From contig CAKMJT010000053.1 of NCBI GenBank assembly GCA_927407015.1, positions 1 through 45,588 of the forward strand: a stretch of 45,588 nt of DNA, read 5' to 3'. How positions within the stretch are numbered: the first letter of the stretch is position 1; every line of letters begins with the position of its first letter. The notes under the pieces were generated by a model. The model was not told the origin of the DNA, made no database searches, and saw only the letters and a list, made by a program, of their open reading frames with translations. The DNA comes from an uncultured Proteiniphilum sp. (GTDB lineage: Bacteria > Bacteroidota > Bacteroidia > Bacteroidales > Dysgonomonadaceae). The position numbers and the translations under genes were made by a program. Of this stretch, positions 7,473-17,266 are shown one piece after another.

Positions 7473-8077
7473 ACATGACTATTGAACAATTATATCATAA
7501 AATGGAAGACAAATCCTTTCAGGATACTACCACCGGCACGTTGTTTTATAATGTGTATATATTTCAATATCCTGCTGAAGACGAATACGAGATATGTAAG
7601 CAGATAGAAACGTTCAAAACAAGATTAAAAAGACCCAGTAATAATTTAGACATTCTTACACTCAATATCTTCGACGAATTTTGTGCCTTTCTATACAATA
7701 AGCCATTTGGCAAAAACCCATCTTTGTTAGAATACCTGAAAAAGAAAGAATTGGATGATCCTAAGGCAGTTAACGATACACTGATACGGAATGCCGAGGA
7801 TAAGGGCTTTTTTGCATGGATCGATAAACGTATCAGGGAACATTTGAACAAAGCAAATGAACTCACAAAATCATTTGTATATCTTTATGGCTTTGGTCAG
7901 ATTTACCCTTACTTACGCACAAACACTTTCTTGTCGAATTTTGAACGTTACAATCACGGTGAAGAATACAAGATCATTGTCTTTTATCCCGGGAAAGCAA
8001 AAAAAAATAGTTTTAGCCTTTTTGGCATCATGAAAGACCAGCATACCTATCGTTCCATACATTTAATTAACGAGTAA
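7469..8077 (+). CDS. brxB: BREX protein BrxB (DUF1788), 202 aa
   Basis: The position between brxA and brxC, the length of about 200 aa, and the conserved pattern match BrxB/DUF1788: ILTLNIFDEFCAFL, then VYLYGFGQIYPYLRTNTFLSNFE, then IVFYPGK. The YGFGQIYPYLR segment near residues 138-148 is the clearest family signature. BrxB is essential for type 1 BREX defence but its biochemical role is not known. The start overlaps brxA by 4 bases, and the brxC start follows after 26 bases. Confidence 0.9.
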   Translation: MNMTIEQLYHKMEDKSFQDTTTGTLFYNVYIFQYPAEDEYEICKQIETFKTRLKRPSNNLDILTLNIFDEFCAFLYNKPFGKNPSLLEYLKKKELDDPKAVNDTLIRNAEDKGFFAWIDKRIREHLNKANELTKSFVYLYGFGQIYPYLRTNTFLSNFERYNHGEEYKIIVFYPGKAKKNSFSLFGIMKDQHTYRSIHLINE

Positions 8078-8103
8078 TTTTCTTACGCTATAATACCAGA
8101 ATC

Positions 8104-11100
8104 ATGAGATTAGCTGACATTTATAAAAAACTGATTAATCGTATTATCAATCCGGCTGTTGTGGCTCAGGACAGAACACAGGACACAATTGATATTGAAA
8201 TTGATGAATATGTGTTTACCGATGAAATTATCAACAGCTTATACAAAGTGCTGCTGGCCATCAAAGACAAGGATAAGGTAAGTAAAACGGGTATTTGGCT
8301 CAATGGTTATTATGGTTCCGGGAAATCTCACTTTCTCAAATACGTGCACTATTGTATTGATCCCAGTACAAGAGATAGAGCTTTCGGTCGTCTCATACAG
8401 GCCATCATAGACCGTGATTATTTAAAGCACCCGGATAGCAGGATTACAATGAACAATGCTGAAATCAATGAATTGAAAAGATGGTACGACCAGGCCGAGA
8501 TTGATGACGTGCTTTTTAATGCGCAGGATGTCTCAAAAGCCAACCGCGATAATACAACATTCACCAACATTTTTTTCAAGATGTTCAATCACAGTCGTGG
8601 TTACAATGCCTATAACATTCCATTGGCTCTGCTTTTTGAAAAATATCTCGACAACAACGATGCCTTTGAACAGTTTAAGGAAAAGCTGGAAAAGGAGGAG
8701 GGATTCGTGTGGGAGAATGATGCTGCCGATGTTGTAAGCAACGAGCTCGACACTGTCCTCAGAGTGGCAAAAAAATGTGTGCCGACTCTCGATACCGAAG
8801 CGCTGAAGGCTACTTTGCTAAACCCCGATAGTTACCACATCGACACTCGGAAATTCGCGAATGAGATAAAAAACTTTTTGGCCGCCAAAAACGAAAATTA
8901 CCGCTTTATTTTCCTGGTCGATGAAGTCTCTCAATTTGTGAATACAAATAGTGAAGTTTTACTTGACTTGCAATCGGTGATTGAAAACCTGAGCCTGACT
9001 TGCAACAGGCAAGTATGGGTTACCTGTACAGCCCAGCAAACTATTGATTCGGTTATTGCCGACACCGGTATCACGTCGGGTGATGATCGGTATGGTAAAA
9101 TTATGGGACGCTTCGAAACGCGCGTCTCCATGGAAAGCACCGATCCGGCATACATTACCCAAAAAAGAATTCTGGAAAAGAAACCTACCGCTGAACTTGA
9201 ACTGAAAAAAATGTTCCGGGAGAACAAGGATGCTATCCTGAACCAGTTCAACATGGGGCACGAACTGTACAAAAGTTACCGAAACGAGGAGGACTTTCTG
9301 CTCTCCTATCCGTTTGTACCCTATCAGTTCAAACTTATTTCGAAAGTCTTCGACGCTTTTCAACAACTCGAATATGTTGTTGTTGAAGTAAAGGACAACG
9401 AACGTTCCGTATTAAAAATTACCCATGAAACAGCCAAACAGAATAGTGAACTGGAATTGGGCGCGTTTATCCCTTTCGATGCTTTCTTCAATCAAATGTT
9501 TCGGCAAAATCTGATACACAAAGGCTCAAAAGCCATTAATCCCGCCTTGGAACTGAGTTTTGTGAAAAGTGATCTTTTTGCACAACGGGTTGTGAAGCTG
9601 TTATTCATGATTTCAAACCTGATGGAAAGTGACCGACTCAATTTCGGTTCTTCGCTCGACAACCTCACATTGCTGATGATGAACAGGATTGATGAAAACA
9701 AGCTTCAATTGCGGAATAACATTGAAAGAGTACTTCGCCAGTTAATCGAAAGCAATATTATACGCGAAGAAAACAACAATTACTATTTCTATAACGAAGA
9801 TGAGGTGGAATTATCGACCCTTATTGCGAATACCACCCCGGGTACCGAATTTATGGCCGACGAAATGAAGGCAATTCTTTTCAGTTGGTTGAAAGTCGAT
9901 AACAAAGAGCGCTATGCCGGGAACGACTTTAAAGTGATTGCCAATATCGATGGCAAAAATTATCTTGGCAATAACGGAGATATTACAGTCTCTTTCGCAA
10001 TCACCGACCAGCAGGACGCCACTATCAAAAGCCTGAATAATCCTTCCAATTCGGTCGTATTCTGTTTGAATGAATGGTTCAAAGAAGATATTGATCTAAA
10101 ACAAGACTTTTTGTGGTATTGCCGGGTCGAAAAGTATATCAAAAGCAATCAGCAATATGCCACTGAAGCGCGCAAGCAATCCATTGATAATTTCAAAAGT
10201 CGCAATGCCGATATTTTGGCCAATAAAATAAAACCGGTCATTCAGCGCAGATTTGCAGAATCTCGATTTATTTCGGGAAATACAGTGATAGAACCGAATG
10301 AGATTAATGGTGATGGTGCCGAAAGGTATCATCATGTATTGCAACGTCATCTTGAGAATGTGTACAAATATGCCAAGCTGACTCTTGGGATGCCGCTTAC
10401 GCAGGAAGAGTTGAAACATCGTGCATTTCGTAAGGCTGATCCCAACGATTACAGCGAGGTTCATGAGATGACGGATGCGGAAAATAGGGTGAATGATTTC
10501 ATTACCTACAATGGTAACGAAGCATTATTATCCGATATTATTGATAAATTCAAAGCAGCTCCCTATGGTTGGAAAGATGTAACCATTATATATATTCTCA
10601 CTGAGTTGTTCAAACGAAAACTTAGGGTGTTTACCTACCGTAACCAACCTCGTTTTCCGCTTACTGACTTTGTGAACAAGGGATTGATGTCGGCTGAACG
10701 ACCACTGATAGGCATTACTGCTGTCGAAGGCATTTCCCAGGAATTGATCAACAATGCCATCCAGGCCTGGATGATAATTTTCAACGAGCATATTCCTGCC
10801 ACGGGTGATGGGAACATGCTTTTTGATAATTTGCTTGAGCGACTCAAAAAGTCGAAAGATGATTGGCAAAAGGTGAAGAATGAATATGAAAGTTTTCCTT
10901 TTGTAAAATCTCTCAGTGAGATAACCGATAAGTTGGCTGAGTTGCTGACCATACGTGATCCGAAAAGATTGTTTGAGAATCTGCATAACGATGCGGCTGC
11001 CATGGCAAGCTTGATCGACCGGTGCCGGAGTATCAAAGATTTCGCCGATCATTCTATTATCGATTACAACGAAATAAAACGATACTGCGAAAATAACGAA

Positions 11101-11706
11101 GAGAATTTCCACCAGCTCGACAAGGAAAGCAGTGAAAAGGTGAAACTGATCAAGGAGTTTTTCCATTCCGAAGATCCATCTAACGATTTCAGGACATACA
11201 AAAAAATGCACAAAGAGCTGAAAGATGCCGTAACATCCAAAATTAAAATGCTCAAAGAGGAAACCAGATTGCTGTACGAAAATATTTTCGATCAGTTGAA
11301 CTCGCTCGCCAATGAAAACAATTTAGCTCCGTCCATTTATGCCAATCGTGAGTATAAATTAAAGCAAATTACCGGCTTAAATTCCATCACGGCACTTCAG
11401 CTTATTTTATCTCGTGCAGATGGTTTTTTTGACGATGAAAGGTCAAAAATTCTGTTGGAAGCCCATAAAATGGAACAGGAGCGTAAGCAAAGAGAACAGG
11501 AAAAGAAACGCCGGGAAGATATCGCAAGAGGCAGAGTTCCGAAAACTCCCGATCCTGATATAGCTGCTTCACCACCTGTCAACTATGTACTGCCAAAACC
11601 GAATAAAATCCTTTCTACTGAAACGGAAGTGGAAGATTATATTGACGACATTCGCAAAAAAATGCTCGAGATGATCAATAACAACCAAAAAATTCTGATT
11701 AAGTAA
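8104..11706 (+). CDS. brxC: BREX ATPase BrxC (1200 aa)
   Basis: This is the large ATPase of type 1 BREX (formerly PglY-like). The P-loop NGYYGSGKSH lies at about residues 69-78 and the Walker B-like strand FIFLVDEVSQF at about 267-277. The remaining ~900 residues are mostly helical, and a charged Glu/Lys/Arg-rich helix near 1120-1150 precedes a short C-terminal tail. Its length is usual for the family (about 1200 aa). It acts with BrxB, PglX and PglZ in host methylation and phage exclusion. A strong hairpin terminator directly follows, so transcription may partly stop before the inserted HEPN-like gene and pglX. Confidence 0.95.
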   Translation: MRLADIYKKLINRIINPAVVAQDRTQDTIDIEIDEYVFTDEIINSLYKVLLAIKDKDKVSKTGIWLNGYYGSGKSHFLKYVHYCIDPSTRDRAFGRLIQAIIDRDYLKHPDSRITMNNAEINELKRWYDQAEIDDVLFNAQDVSKANRDNTTFTNIFFKMFNHSRGYNAYNIPLALLFEKYLDNNDAFEQFKEKLEKEEGFVWENDAADVVSNELDTVLRVAKKCVPTLDTEALKATLLNPDSYHIDTRKFANEIKNFLAAKNENYRFIFLVDEVSQFVNTNSEVLLDLQSVIENLSLTCNRQVWVTCTAQQTIDSVIADTGITSGDDRYGKIMGRFETRVSMESTDPAYITQKRILEKKPTAELELKKMFRENKDAILNQFNMGHELYKSYRNEEDFLLSYPFVPYQFKLISKVFDAFQQLEYVVVEVKDNERSVLKITHETAKQNSELELGAFIPFDAFFNQMFRQNLIHKGSKAINPALELSFVKSDLFAQRVVKLLFMISNLMESDRLNFGSSLDNLTLLMMNRIDENKLQLRNNIERVLRQLIESNIIREENNNYYFYNEDEVELSTLIANTTPGTEFMADEMKAILFSWLKVDNKERYAGNDFKVIANIDGKNYLGNNGDITVSFAITDQQDATIKSLNNPSNSVVFCLNEWFKEDIDLKQDFLWYCRVEKYIKSNQQYATEARKQSIDNFKSRNADILANKIKPVIQRRFAESRFISGNTVIEPNEINGDGAERYHHVLQRHLENVYKYAKLTLGMPLTQEELKHRAFRKADPNDYSEVHEMTDAENRVNDFITYNGNEALLSDIIDKFKAAPYGWKDVTIIYILTELFKRKLRVFTYRNQPRFPLTDFVNKGLMSAERPLIGITAVEGISQELINNAIQAWMIIFNEHIPATGDGNMLFDNLLERLKKSKDDWQKVKNEYESFPFVKSLSEITDKLAELLTIRDPKRLFENLHNDAAAMASLIDRCRSIKDFADHSIIDYNEIKRYCENNEENFHQLDKESSEKVKLIKEFFHSEDPSNDFRTYKKMHKELKDAVTSKIKMLKEETRLLYENIFDQLNSLANENNLAPSIYANREYKLKQITGLNSITALQLILSRADGFFDDERSKILLEAHKMEQERKQREQEKKRREDIARGRVPKTPDPDIAASPPVNYVLPKPNKILSTETEVEDYIDDIRKKMLEMINNNQKILIK

Positions 11707-11721
11707 GCAGAGGCAATAAAA

Positions 11722-11750
11722 AAGCCCGATAAAAGTCGGGCTTATTTCTT
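11722..11750 (+). terminator. Intrinsic terminator after brxC
   Basis: AAGCCCGA (11722-11729) pairs perfectly with TCGGGCTT (11736-11743) around a 6-base loop and is followed by ATTTCTT. A terminator within a BREX operon splits it into at least two transcription units unless read-through is strong. Confidence 0.75.
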
Positions 11751-11811
11751 CAGGGAGGACTGGAATGAAAACTCCTAACGGATATATTTTTCAATCGCTG
11801 CCTCCCGTCTT

Positions 11812-13524
11812 ATGTCGTTTTTATCTATAACCTGTGACAAAGATAATACATTTTTTCATGTTATGAACGATTCTTGTAAATATTTTTTCAATAAATCCAT
11901 GGAGCTTCTGCATAGAAAATCCTTTGATACTTATCGTGTTAACCTTCACAACCCTTATACGATCTTTGTTGAATTGTATAAAAGTATTGATAAATTCAAC
12001 AAAAAAAGGATCAAGAACTTTGACCCTACAATAACCTCAATCGTTCAGGAAGCTACTGGTTTTCTCCAGAATTGCTATTTAGATTGCGTTTTTTCTTTTG
12101 ATACTTTTGGAAAAAAACAGGCCGTTACAATACTTGATAATACAACTAAGTCTGATAAGGATGGTAAGAAAAATCGAACTTTGTCCTTGTTATGTAAATC
12201 AATTGAAGTTGAAAATATAGAGTTTAAAAAAAATCTCTTTGTTAAAATTAAATCATTGCTTGTAACTGACGATAAAGCAAACTTTGAACAAATTGATTTA
12301 TACACTTCATGGTTAGTAACTCAATTGATACACCAAGGTTATTCTCGTAAATTCATTCTTGATAGAATACGTAAAAGCAAAACATTCTTAGATAATAATA
12401 GTACTATTGAAATTGTTTTTTCAAAATTAAATACTGTATTTGATAACAATAGAGATGATTATGAAGCAATTTTCAAAATCAAACCTAATTCGGCAGACAC
12501 TTTACTAATAGCTTCAAATCAAATAAACGAACTTGATACCTTTCCTAAAGAATTTGAAAATAAAAGATATATTAGTGAGCGTTTTAAAGAAAGGTCGGAA
12601 GGAGAGAAGTATTTATCCGTTATAATAAATAGTCTTGACTTCTGGTCAGCATTAAGAACTACGTATTTATTGGTGACAGAGACAGTTGAAATAAACTGCC
12701 TTCATGATATTGATAATAAAATAACACTTGACAAACAAGCTTTGATTATCCATTGTAGTTCACGAAGCTACAGGATGGAGTCAATTGAAGAGAATTTAGA
12801 TGGTTTCTATGATTATCAGGAATCTGACTTTGTGCGATTTGTTGAAAATTTTAAAGCATTAAACGGAAGAAGTAACGTAGCTTACGAAAAAATAAGATCA
12901 GCGATAAGATTTTATAAATTAGGGAACGATTCCCAAGAAATTGAGCATAAAATTTTGAATTATTGGATTGGGTTCGAACAATTATTTTCAGCTATTGACA
13001 CCGAAGAAGATTCTATAAATCGCATGAAATCATTTTTCATTGCTATCAATGCTGTGTATTATTGGCAACGCAGAACAACCTATCTTCTAAACAGAGCGGG
13101 TGTAAATTATAGTTTTGAGAATTTTACAAATTCTCAACTTCCTGTTGATCCTCATCCCAACCCTCAGATTCAACACAGATTAGAAAAGTATGTCGTATTG
13201 CTAAATGATAAAAAAGAGCTAAGAGGTTCCATTGAAAAACATATTAAAAGGTTAAATCAACATTTAACACGCATTTACCGTGTTCGCAATGAGTTGGTTC
13301 ACGAAGGTAGAACATCTGTCGATTTGTTCCTTATTGCTGGTCATTTAAGACACTATTTACTCTTTTCTATCGAACAAATAACCAATGAATTAATAGAAAA
13401 TCAAACCCTCGGATGTTTAGATGATGTGTTTGTCTATTTCGAGAACATTCTGGAACGAATTAAGGATGCAAACAACATTAAAGAAATTTTTGAAATCAAG
13501 AAATATACTGGTTACATGGAATAA
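11812..13524 (+). CDS. HEPN-like (Apea-like) accessory protein inserted in the BREX locus (570 aa)
   Basis: I recognise no full-length family. The C-terminal third reads like an Apea-type HEPN domain: a helix ILNYWIGFEQLFSAI near residues 380-395, and RVRNELVHEGR near 489-499 containing RNELVH, an Rx4H motif of HEPN ribonucleases. The N-terminal two thirds are Lys/Asn/Ile-rich and helical without motifs I can name. The gene is clearly more AT-rich than brxC and pglX on either side, and a terminator separates it from brxC, so it looks like a separate acquisition. HEPN proteins in defence loci often act as RNA-cleaving abortive-infection effectors; that role is inference. The ATG at 11812 has no clear ribosome site, and an in-frame Met (HVMNDS) about 17 codons on is an alternative. 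Confidence 0.7.
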   Translation: MSFLSITCDKDNTFFHVMNDSCKYFFNKSMELLHRKSFDTYRVNLHNPYTIFVELYKSIDKFNKKRIKNFDPTITSIVQEATGFLQNCYLDCVFSFDTFGKKQAVTILDNTTKSDKDGKKNRTLSLLCKSIEVENIEFKKNLFVKIKSLLVTDDKANFEQIDLYTSWLVTQLIHQGYSRKFILDRIRKSKTFLDNNSTIEIVFSKLNTVFDNNRDDYEAIFKIKPNSADTLLIASNQINELDTFPKEFENKRYISERFKERSEGEKYLSVIINSLDFWSALRTTYLLVTETVEINCLHDIDNKITLDKQALIIHCSSRSYRMESIEENLDGFYDYQESDFVRFVENFKALNGRSNVAYEKIRSAIRFYKLGNDSQEIEHKILNYWIGFEQLFSAIDTEEDSINRMKSFFIAINAVYYWQRRTTYLLNRAGVNYSFENFTNSQLPVDPHPNPQIQHRLEKYVVLLNDKKELRGSIEKHIKRLNQHLTRIYRVRNELVHEGRTSVDLFLIAGHLRHYLLFSIEQITNELIENQTLGCLDDVFVYFENILERIKDANNIKEIFEIKKYTGYME

Positions 13525-13569
13525 ATTCTAATTCTTGTAACTAAATACTCGTAACTCGAAATAAATTAT

Positions 13570-16500
13570 ATGAACACTTCCGCGCTTAAACGTTTTGCCC
13601 AACAGGCTCGCAACATACTTATTTCAGGGGTAGGTAAACAACTTATCTATTGGGGATACGATCCCGATGCAAAACAATTTACCATTGAACCTCAGCAAGT
13701 CTTTGGTGGGTTGCTTTTTGGCGATAGAATGATCGACGACCCCTCGGTGTACCCCAAATGGCTGGCACTCAAAAAAGCTGTGACTGTCAAAGGCGTAAAT
13801 CAGGTGGTGGAAGAAGCTGCTTATACCTGGTTCAACCGACTGATGGCCATTCGTATTTTGGCAAAGAACAACTACATCGTGCCGCAGTTGGAATATACCG
13901 GTACTGCTACCCGTACGCCTGCAATTGTGCAGAATGCCAAAAGAGGCATAACACCCTTGCTGGATGACGTGCAGCGTAAGATACTTGTTCGTTTACTCGA
14001 CGACGACCGCCTCGAAACAGAACAATTTACGCTGCTTATTACGGCTTATTGCCATCAGAACAAGTTGCTGCAACGCGTTTTCGGGCGCCTCGACGATTAC
14101 ACCGAGTTGCTGTTGCCCGCTGATATACTTGCTGTCAATGGCTTTATCGATCTGTTAAACACTACCGATGCGATTACCGACGACGACTACCGGCAGGTGG
14201 AGCTGATTGGTTGGCTTTATCAGTTTTACATTTCGGAGAAAAAAGACGAAGTATTCAAGAAGTTCAAGAAAAAGAAAAAAGCAGAGGCAGAAGATATTCC
14301 GGCAGCTACACAGATTTTCACACCCAACTGGATCGTGAAATACATGGTGCAAAACACCGTCGGTCGTCTGTGGCTCGACCTCAACCCCGACTCTCCTGTC
14401 CGCGAAACGATGAAATATCTGGTCGAACCAGAGACTAAAGGCTCCTCATCAATCGGGGAGGCTGGCGAAGGGGTTCCCTTAATTTCAGAGGTCGCACAAC
14501 TGAAGCTCCTCGACCCCGCCTGTGGTTCCGGCCACATTCTGGTGGAAGGTTTCGACCTGCTCTATGCCATGTATCGCGAAGAGGGTTATACGGCTGGAGA
14601 ATCGGTACGCTCAATATTTGTGAACAATCTTTTTGGCCTTGACATTGACCAGCGTGCTACCCAGCTTTCAAATTTTGCTCTTTTACTGAAAGCTGCTGCA
14701 AAAGATCGAACCATATTGGACCGTGACCTGCTGCCGCATGTCTATGCCATGCCCGAAAAGGAGGTTTTAACCCGTGAGGAGGTGCTCGAATTTCTGGGCA
14801 ATGCCAATGCCGCTCATGTCGATGCGCTTTACAGCTCTTTGGAATTGATGCAGCAAAGCCAAAACCTGGGTTCAATCATGAAATTCTCATTCTCAGATGT
14901 TGCACGGGATGCTATTATCAAACAAACTGCTGCATGGAAATCGAATTCCGAACTTGATCTTGTGCAGCAAGACCTATGGAAACGGCTTACACCTTACTTG
15001 CAAGTGCTGCAGGTGTTGACGGCAAAATACGAAGCAGTGGCTGCCAATCCGCCGTATATGGGAGGGGGGAATATGAATGATAACCTCAAAGAGTACGTAA
15101 ACACCGAATATCCCAAAAGCAAATCCGACCTTTTCTCCGTATTTATGGAGGTGTGTATGAATTTTTGTCAACCTGCTGCACGTATGGGTATGATTAATAT
15201 GCATTCGTGGATGTTTCTGTCTTCCTTCGAAGCCCTGCGTAAATTCATAATTGAATCGTATTATGTTGAAAACATGTTGCATTTAGGGCCACGTACATTT
15301 GATGAACTAAGTGGTGAAGTAGTGCAGAATACGGCTTTTGTATTACAAAACAATAAATCAGTAAAAAATGGAATATATTTTCGATTAGTTGATGGAGGAA
15401 ATAGTACGGCAAAACAACAAATGTTCTTGAAGGGTGAAAATTGTTACCCCCATATCTCCCAAGCCAACTTCGAAAAAATACCAGGTAGCCCAATTGCGTA
15501 CTGGGTGAGTGAGAGGATAACTAATGTTTTTAGTGAAAAGAAAAGTGTTAAATTTATAGCTGATGCAAAACAAGGGATAGCAACAGGTAATAATGAATTA
15601 TTTTTAAGGTTTTGGAATGAAGTTAACTTTAAGAATATCTCACTCGATACTTCTTCTAATAAATGGTATCCTTATCGAAAAGGTGGTACTAATAGAAAAT
15701 GGTATGGTAACTTTGAGCTTATAGTGAATTATGAAAACAATGGCTATGGTATCAAAAATAATAGGGATAAAGATGGAAATCTTAGATCAAGACCCCAAAA
15801 TCTTGAATTTATATTTAAAAAAGGATTAACATGGTCTTTAACAAATTCAAGTTTTTTTAGCATGCGTTTTGCGCCTGAAAACTCCTTATTTGATGTTAAT
15901 GGAATGACTTTATTCCCTAAAAATGAAGGAATACTATTTTATTTAATTGGCTTATTTAATTCAAAGGTTAGTAATTATTTTTTGAAAATAATTAATCCTA
16001 CGATGACTTTCCAATCAGGAAATATTGAGGATGTTCCTTTTATTTTCAAAAAAACAAACACATTTCAACAAGAATTTAATGTTTCAATTTCCAAATCCGA
16101 CTGGGATTCCCGCGAGACCTCTTGGGATTTTGAAACACACCCATTAATCAAAGCAGAAGAACCCACCTTACAATCGGCTTATCAGGCATGGGAAACCCAG
16201 GGGACGCAGGATTTTTATCAACTGCATGCCAACGAGGTGGAGCTGAACCGCATTTTTATTGATATCTACGGCTTGCAGGACGAACTGACCCCCGAAGTAA
16301 AACTAAAGGACATTACCATTTTGCAGGAGGAGTTGGATACAAAAGCTTTTGGCGAAGCTACCGAGCCTGTCGGTACACTGCCCATAAAGCAGGATGTGGT
16401 GATGCGTCAGCTCATCTCTTACCTGATGGGCTGCCTGATGGGGCGCTACAGGTTGGATAAGCCGGGCCTGCACATTGCACACCCTAATCCCACGGCCGAA

Positions 16501-17094
16501 GAAACGAGTGCTTATACCTACAACAATCACATCTTATCAATAGACGATGACGGCATTATTCCGCTCATGGACAGCTCATGCAGCTTTGCCGATAATGCCC
16601 TGATCCGCCTCAAACACCTGCTCGAAGTGCAATGGGGTGACGATAAACACCTGGTAGAAACCATCAACTTCATGGAAGCTGCACTGGGTAAAGATATGGA
16701 ATCCTATTTGGTAAAAGACTTCTGGAAAGATCATTGCTCACGCTACCAGAAACGCCCTATCTACTGGCTCTTTGCTTCACCTAAAGGTGCATTTCAGGTG
16801 ATTACCTACATGCACCGCATGAACAAATACACCGTCGATAAAATCCGCAGTAAATACCTGCTGGTTCATATCCGTAACTTAGAAAACCAACTTAGCGTGC
16901 TGCAAGCTGACAATGCCTCGCTCAATCGCGAACAGTCCAAACGAATGGATAAAGTCAGATCCGATCTGGACGAATGCCGGGCCTACGACCTTTTACTGAA
17001 AGACGTAGCTGATCACCAGATTGAATTCGACCTCGACGATGGTGTGATAGTGAACTATGCAAAATTTGCTGGAGTGGTTACACCCATTAAGTAA
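13570..17094 (+). CDS. pglX: BREX adenine-specific DNA methyltransferase PglX (1174 aa)
   Basis: PglX methylates an adenine in an asymmetric motif to mark host DNA as self. An N-terminal helical region (about 1-240) precedes the methyltransferase domain, with motif I DPACGSG at about residue 314, a FGLDID segment near 353 and catalytic motif IV NPPY at about 492. A target-recognition region follows (about 550-840), then a C-terminal helical part with coiled coil near 1100-1150. Length is normal (about 1200 aa). The segment at roughly 15240-16090, which covers the recognition region, is much more AT-rich than the rest of the gene, suggesting a swapped specificity cassette. A 45-base AT-rich gap separates it from the HEPN-like gene. 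Confidence 0.95.
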   Translation: MNTSALKRFAQQARNILISGVGKQLIYWGYDPDAKQFTIEPQQVFGGLLFGDRMIDDPSVYPKWLALKKAVTVKGVNQVVEEAAYTWFNRLMAIRILAKNNYIVPQLEYTGTATRTPAIVQNAKRGITPLLDDVQRKILVRLLDDDRLETEQFTLLITAYCHQNKLLQRVFGRLDDYTELLLPADILAVNGFIDLLNTTDAITDDDYRQVELIGWLYQFYISEKKDEVFKKFKKKKKAEAEDIPAATQIFTPNWIVKYMVQNTVGRLWLDLNPDSPVRETMKYLVEPETKGSSSIGEAGEGVPLISEVAQLKLLDPACGSGHILVEGFDLLYAMYREEGYTAGESVRSIFVNNLFGLDIDQRATQLSNFALLLKAAAKDRTILDRDLLPHVYAMPEKEVLTREEVLEFLGNANAAHVDALYSSLELMQQSQNLGSIMKFSFSDVARDAIIKQTAAWKSNSELDLVQQDLWKRLTPYLQVLQVLTAKYEAVAANPPYMGGGNMNDNLKEYVNTEYPKSKSDLFSVFMEVCMNFCQPAARMGMINMHSWMFLSSFEALRKFIIESYYVENMLHLGPRTFDELSGEVVQNTAFVLQNNKSVKNGIYFRLVDGGNSTAKQQMFLKGENCYPHISQANFEKIPGSPIAYWVSERITNVFSEKKSVKFIADAKQGIATGNNELFLRFWNEVNFKNISLDTSSNKWYPYRKGGTNRKWYGNFELIVNYENNGYGIKNNRDKDGNLRSRPQNLEFIFKKGLTWSLTNSSFFSMRFAPENSLFDVNGMTLFPKNEGILFYLIGLFNSKVSNYFLKIINPTMTFQSGNIEDVPFIFKKTNTFQQEFNVSISKSDWDSRETSWDFETHPLIKAEEPTLQSAYQAWETQGTQDFYQLHANEVELNRIFIDIYGLQDELTPEVKLKDITILQEELDTKAFGEATEPVGTLPIKQDVVMRQLISYLMGCLMGRYRLDKPGLHIAHPNPTAEETSAYTYNNHILSIDDDGIIPLMDSSCSFADNALIRLKHLLEVQWGDDKHLVETINFMEAALGKDMESYLVKDFWKDHCSRYQKRPIYWLFASPKGAFQVITYMHRMNKYTVDKIRSKYLLVHIRNLENQLSVLQADNASLNREQSKRMDKVRSDLDECRAYDLLLKDVADHQIEFDLDDGVIVNYAKFAGVVTPIK

Positions 17095-17113
17095 AATAAT
17101 GAATCCGGTTTTA

Positions 17114-17144
17114 TTGTCACAAATAAATGCTTAATTTGTGACAA
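17114..17144. promoter_or_regulatory. 11-bp perfect inverted repeat after pglX
   Basis: TTGTCACAAAT (17114-17124) and ATTTGTGACAA (17134-17144) are exact inverted copies with a 9-base spacer. It lies 20 bases past the pglX stop and lacks a T run, so an operator is as likely as a terminator. Its TGTCACAA core also occurs upstream of brxA at 6748-6755. Confidence 0.55.
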
Positions 17145-17199
17145 GCTGGGTAAAAAAAGCAATAGCTGATTACAGATAACTGTAAGAAATTAGTTACTT

Positions 17200-17246
17200 A
17201 TTGCAACAACTGAATAAATGTCGCAATTATTTACTATATTTGCGAC
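17200..17246 (+). promoter_or_regulatory. AbiE promoter with overlapping operator
   Basis: TATATTTG (17235-17242) fully matches the Bacteroidota -7 consensus. GTCGCAA (17220-17226) and TTGCGAC (17240-17246) form a perfect 7-bp inverted repeat whose right arm overlaps the -7 element. ATTGCAAC (17200-17207) is a third half-site with one mismatch. AbiEi antitoxins are known to bind inverted repeats in their own promoter and repress it; this layout fits that model. Confidence 0.6.
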
Positions 17247-17266
17247 GTAATTAAGCAAATAAACAA

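Noticed and set aside
10528..11211. Minus-strand 227-residue frame inside brxC
   Set aside because: Shadow of the brxC reading frame; no motif and no plausible start context.
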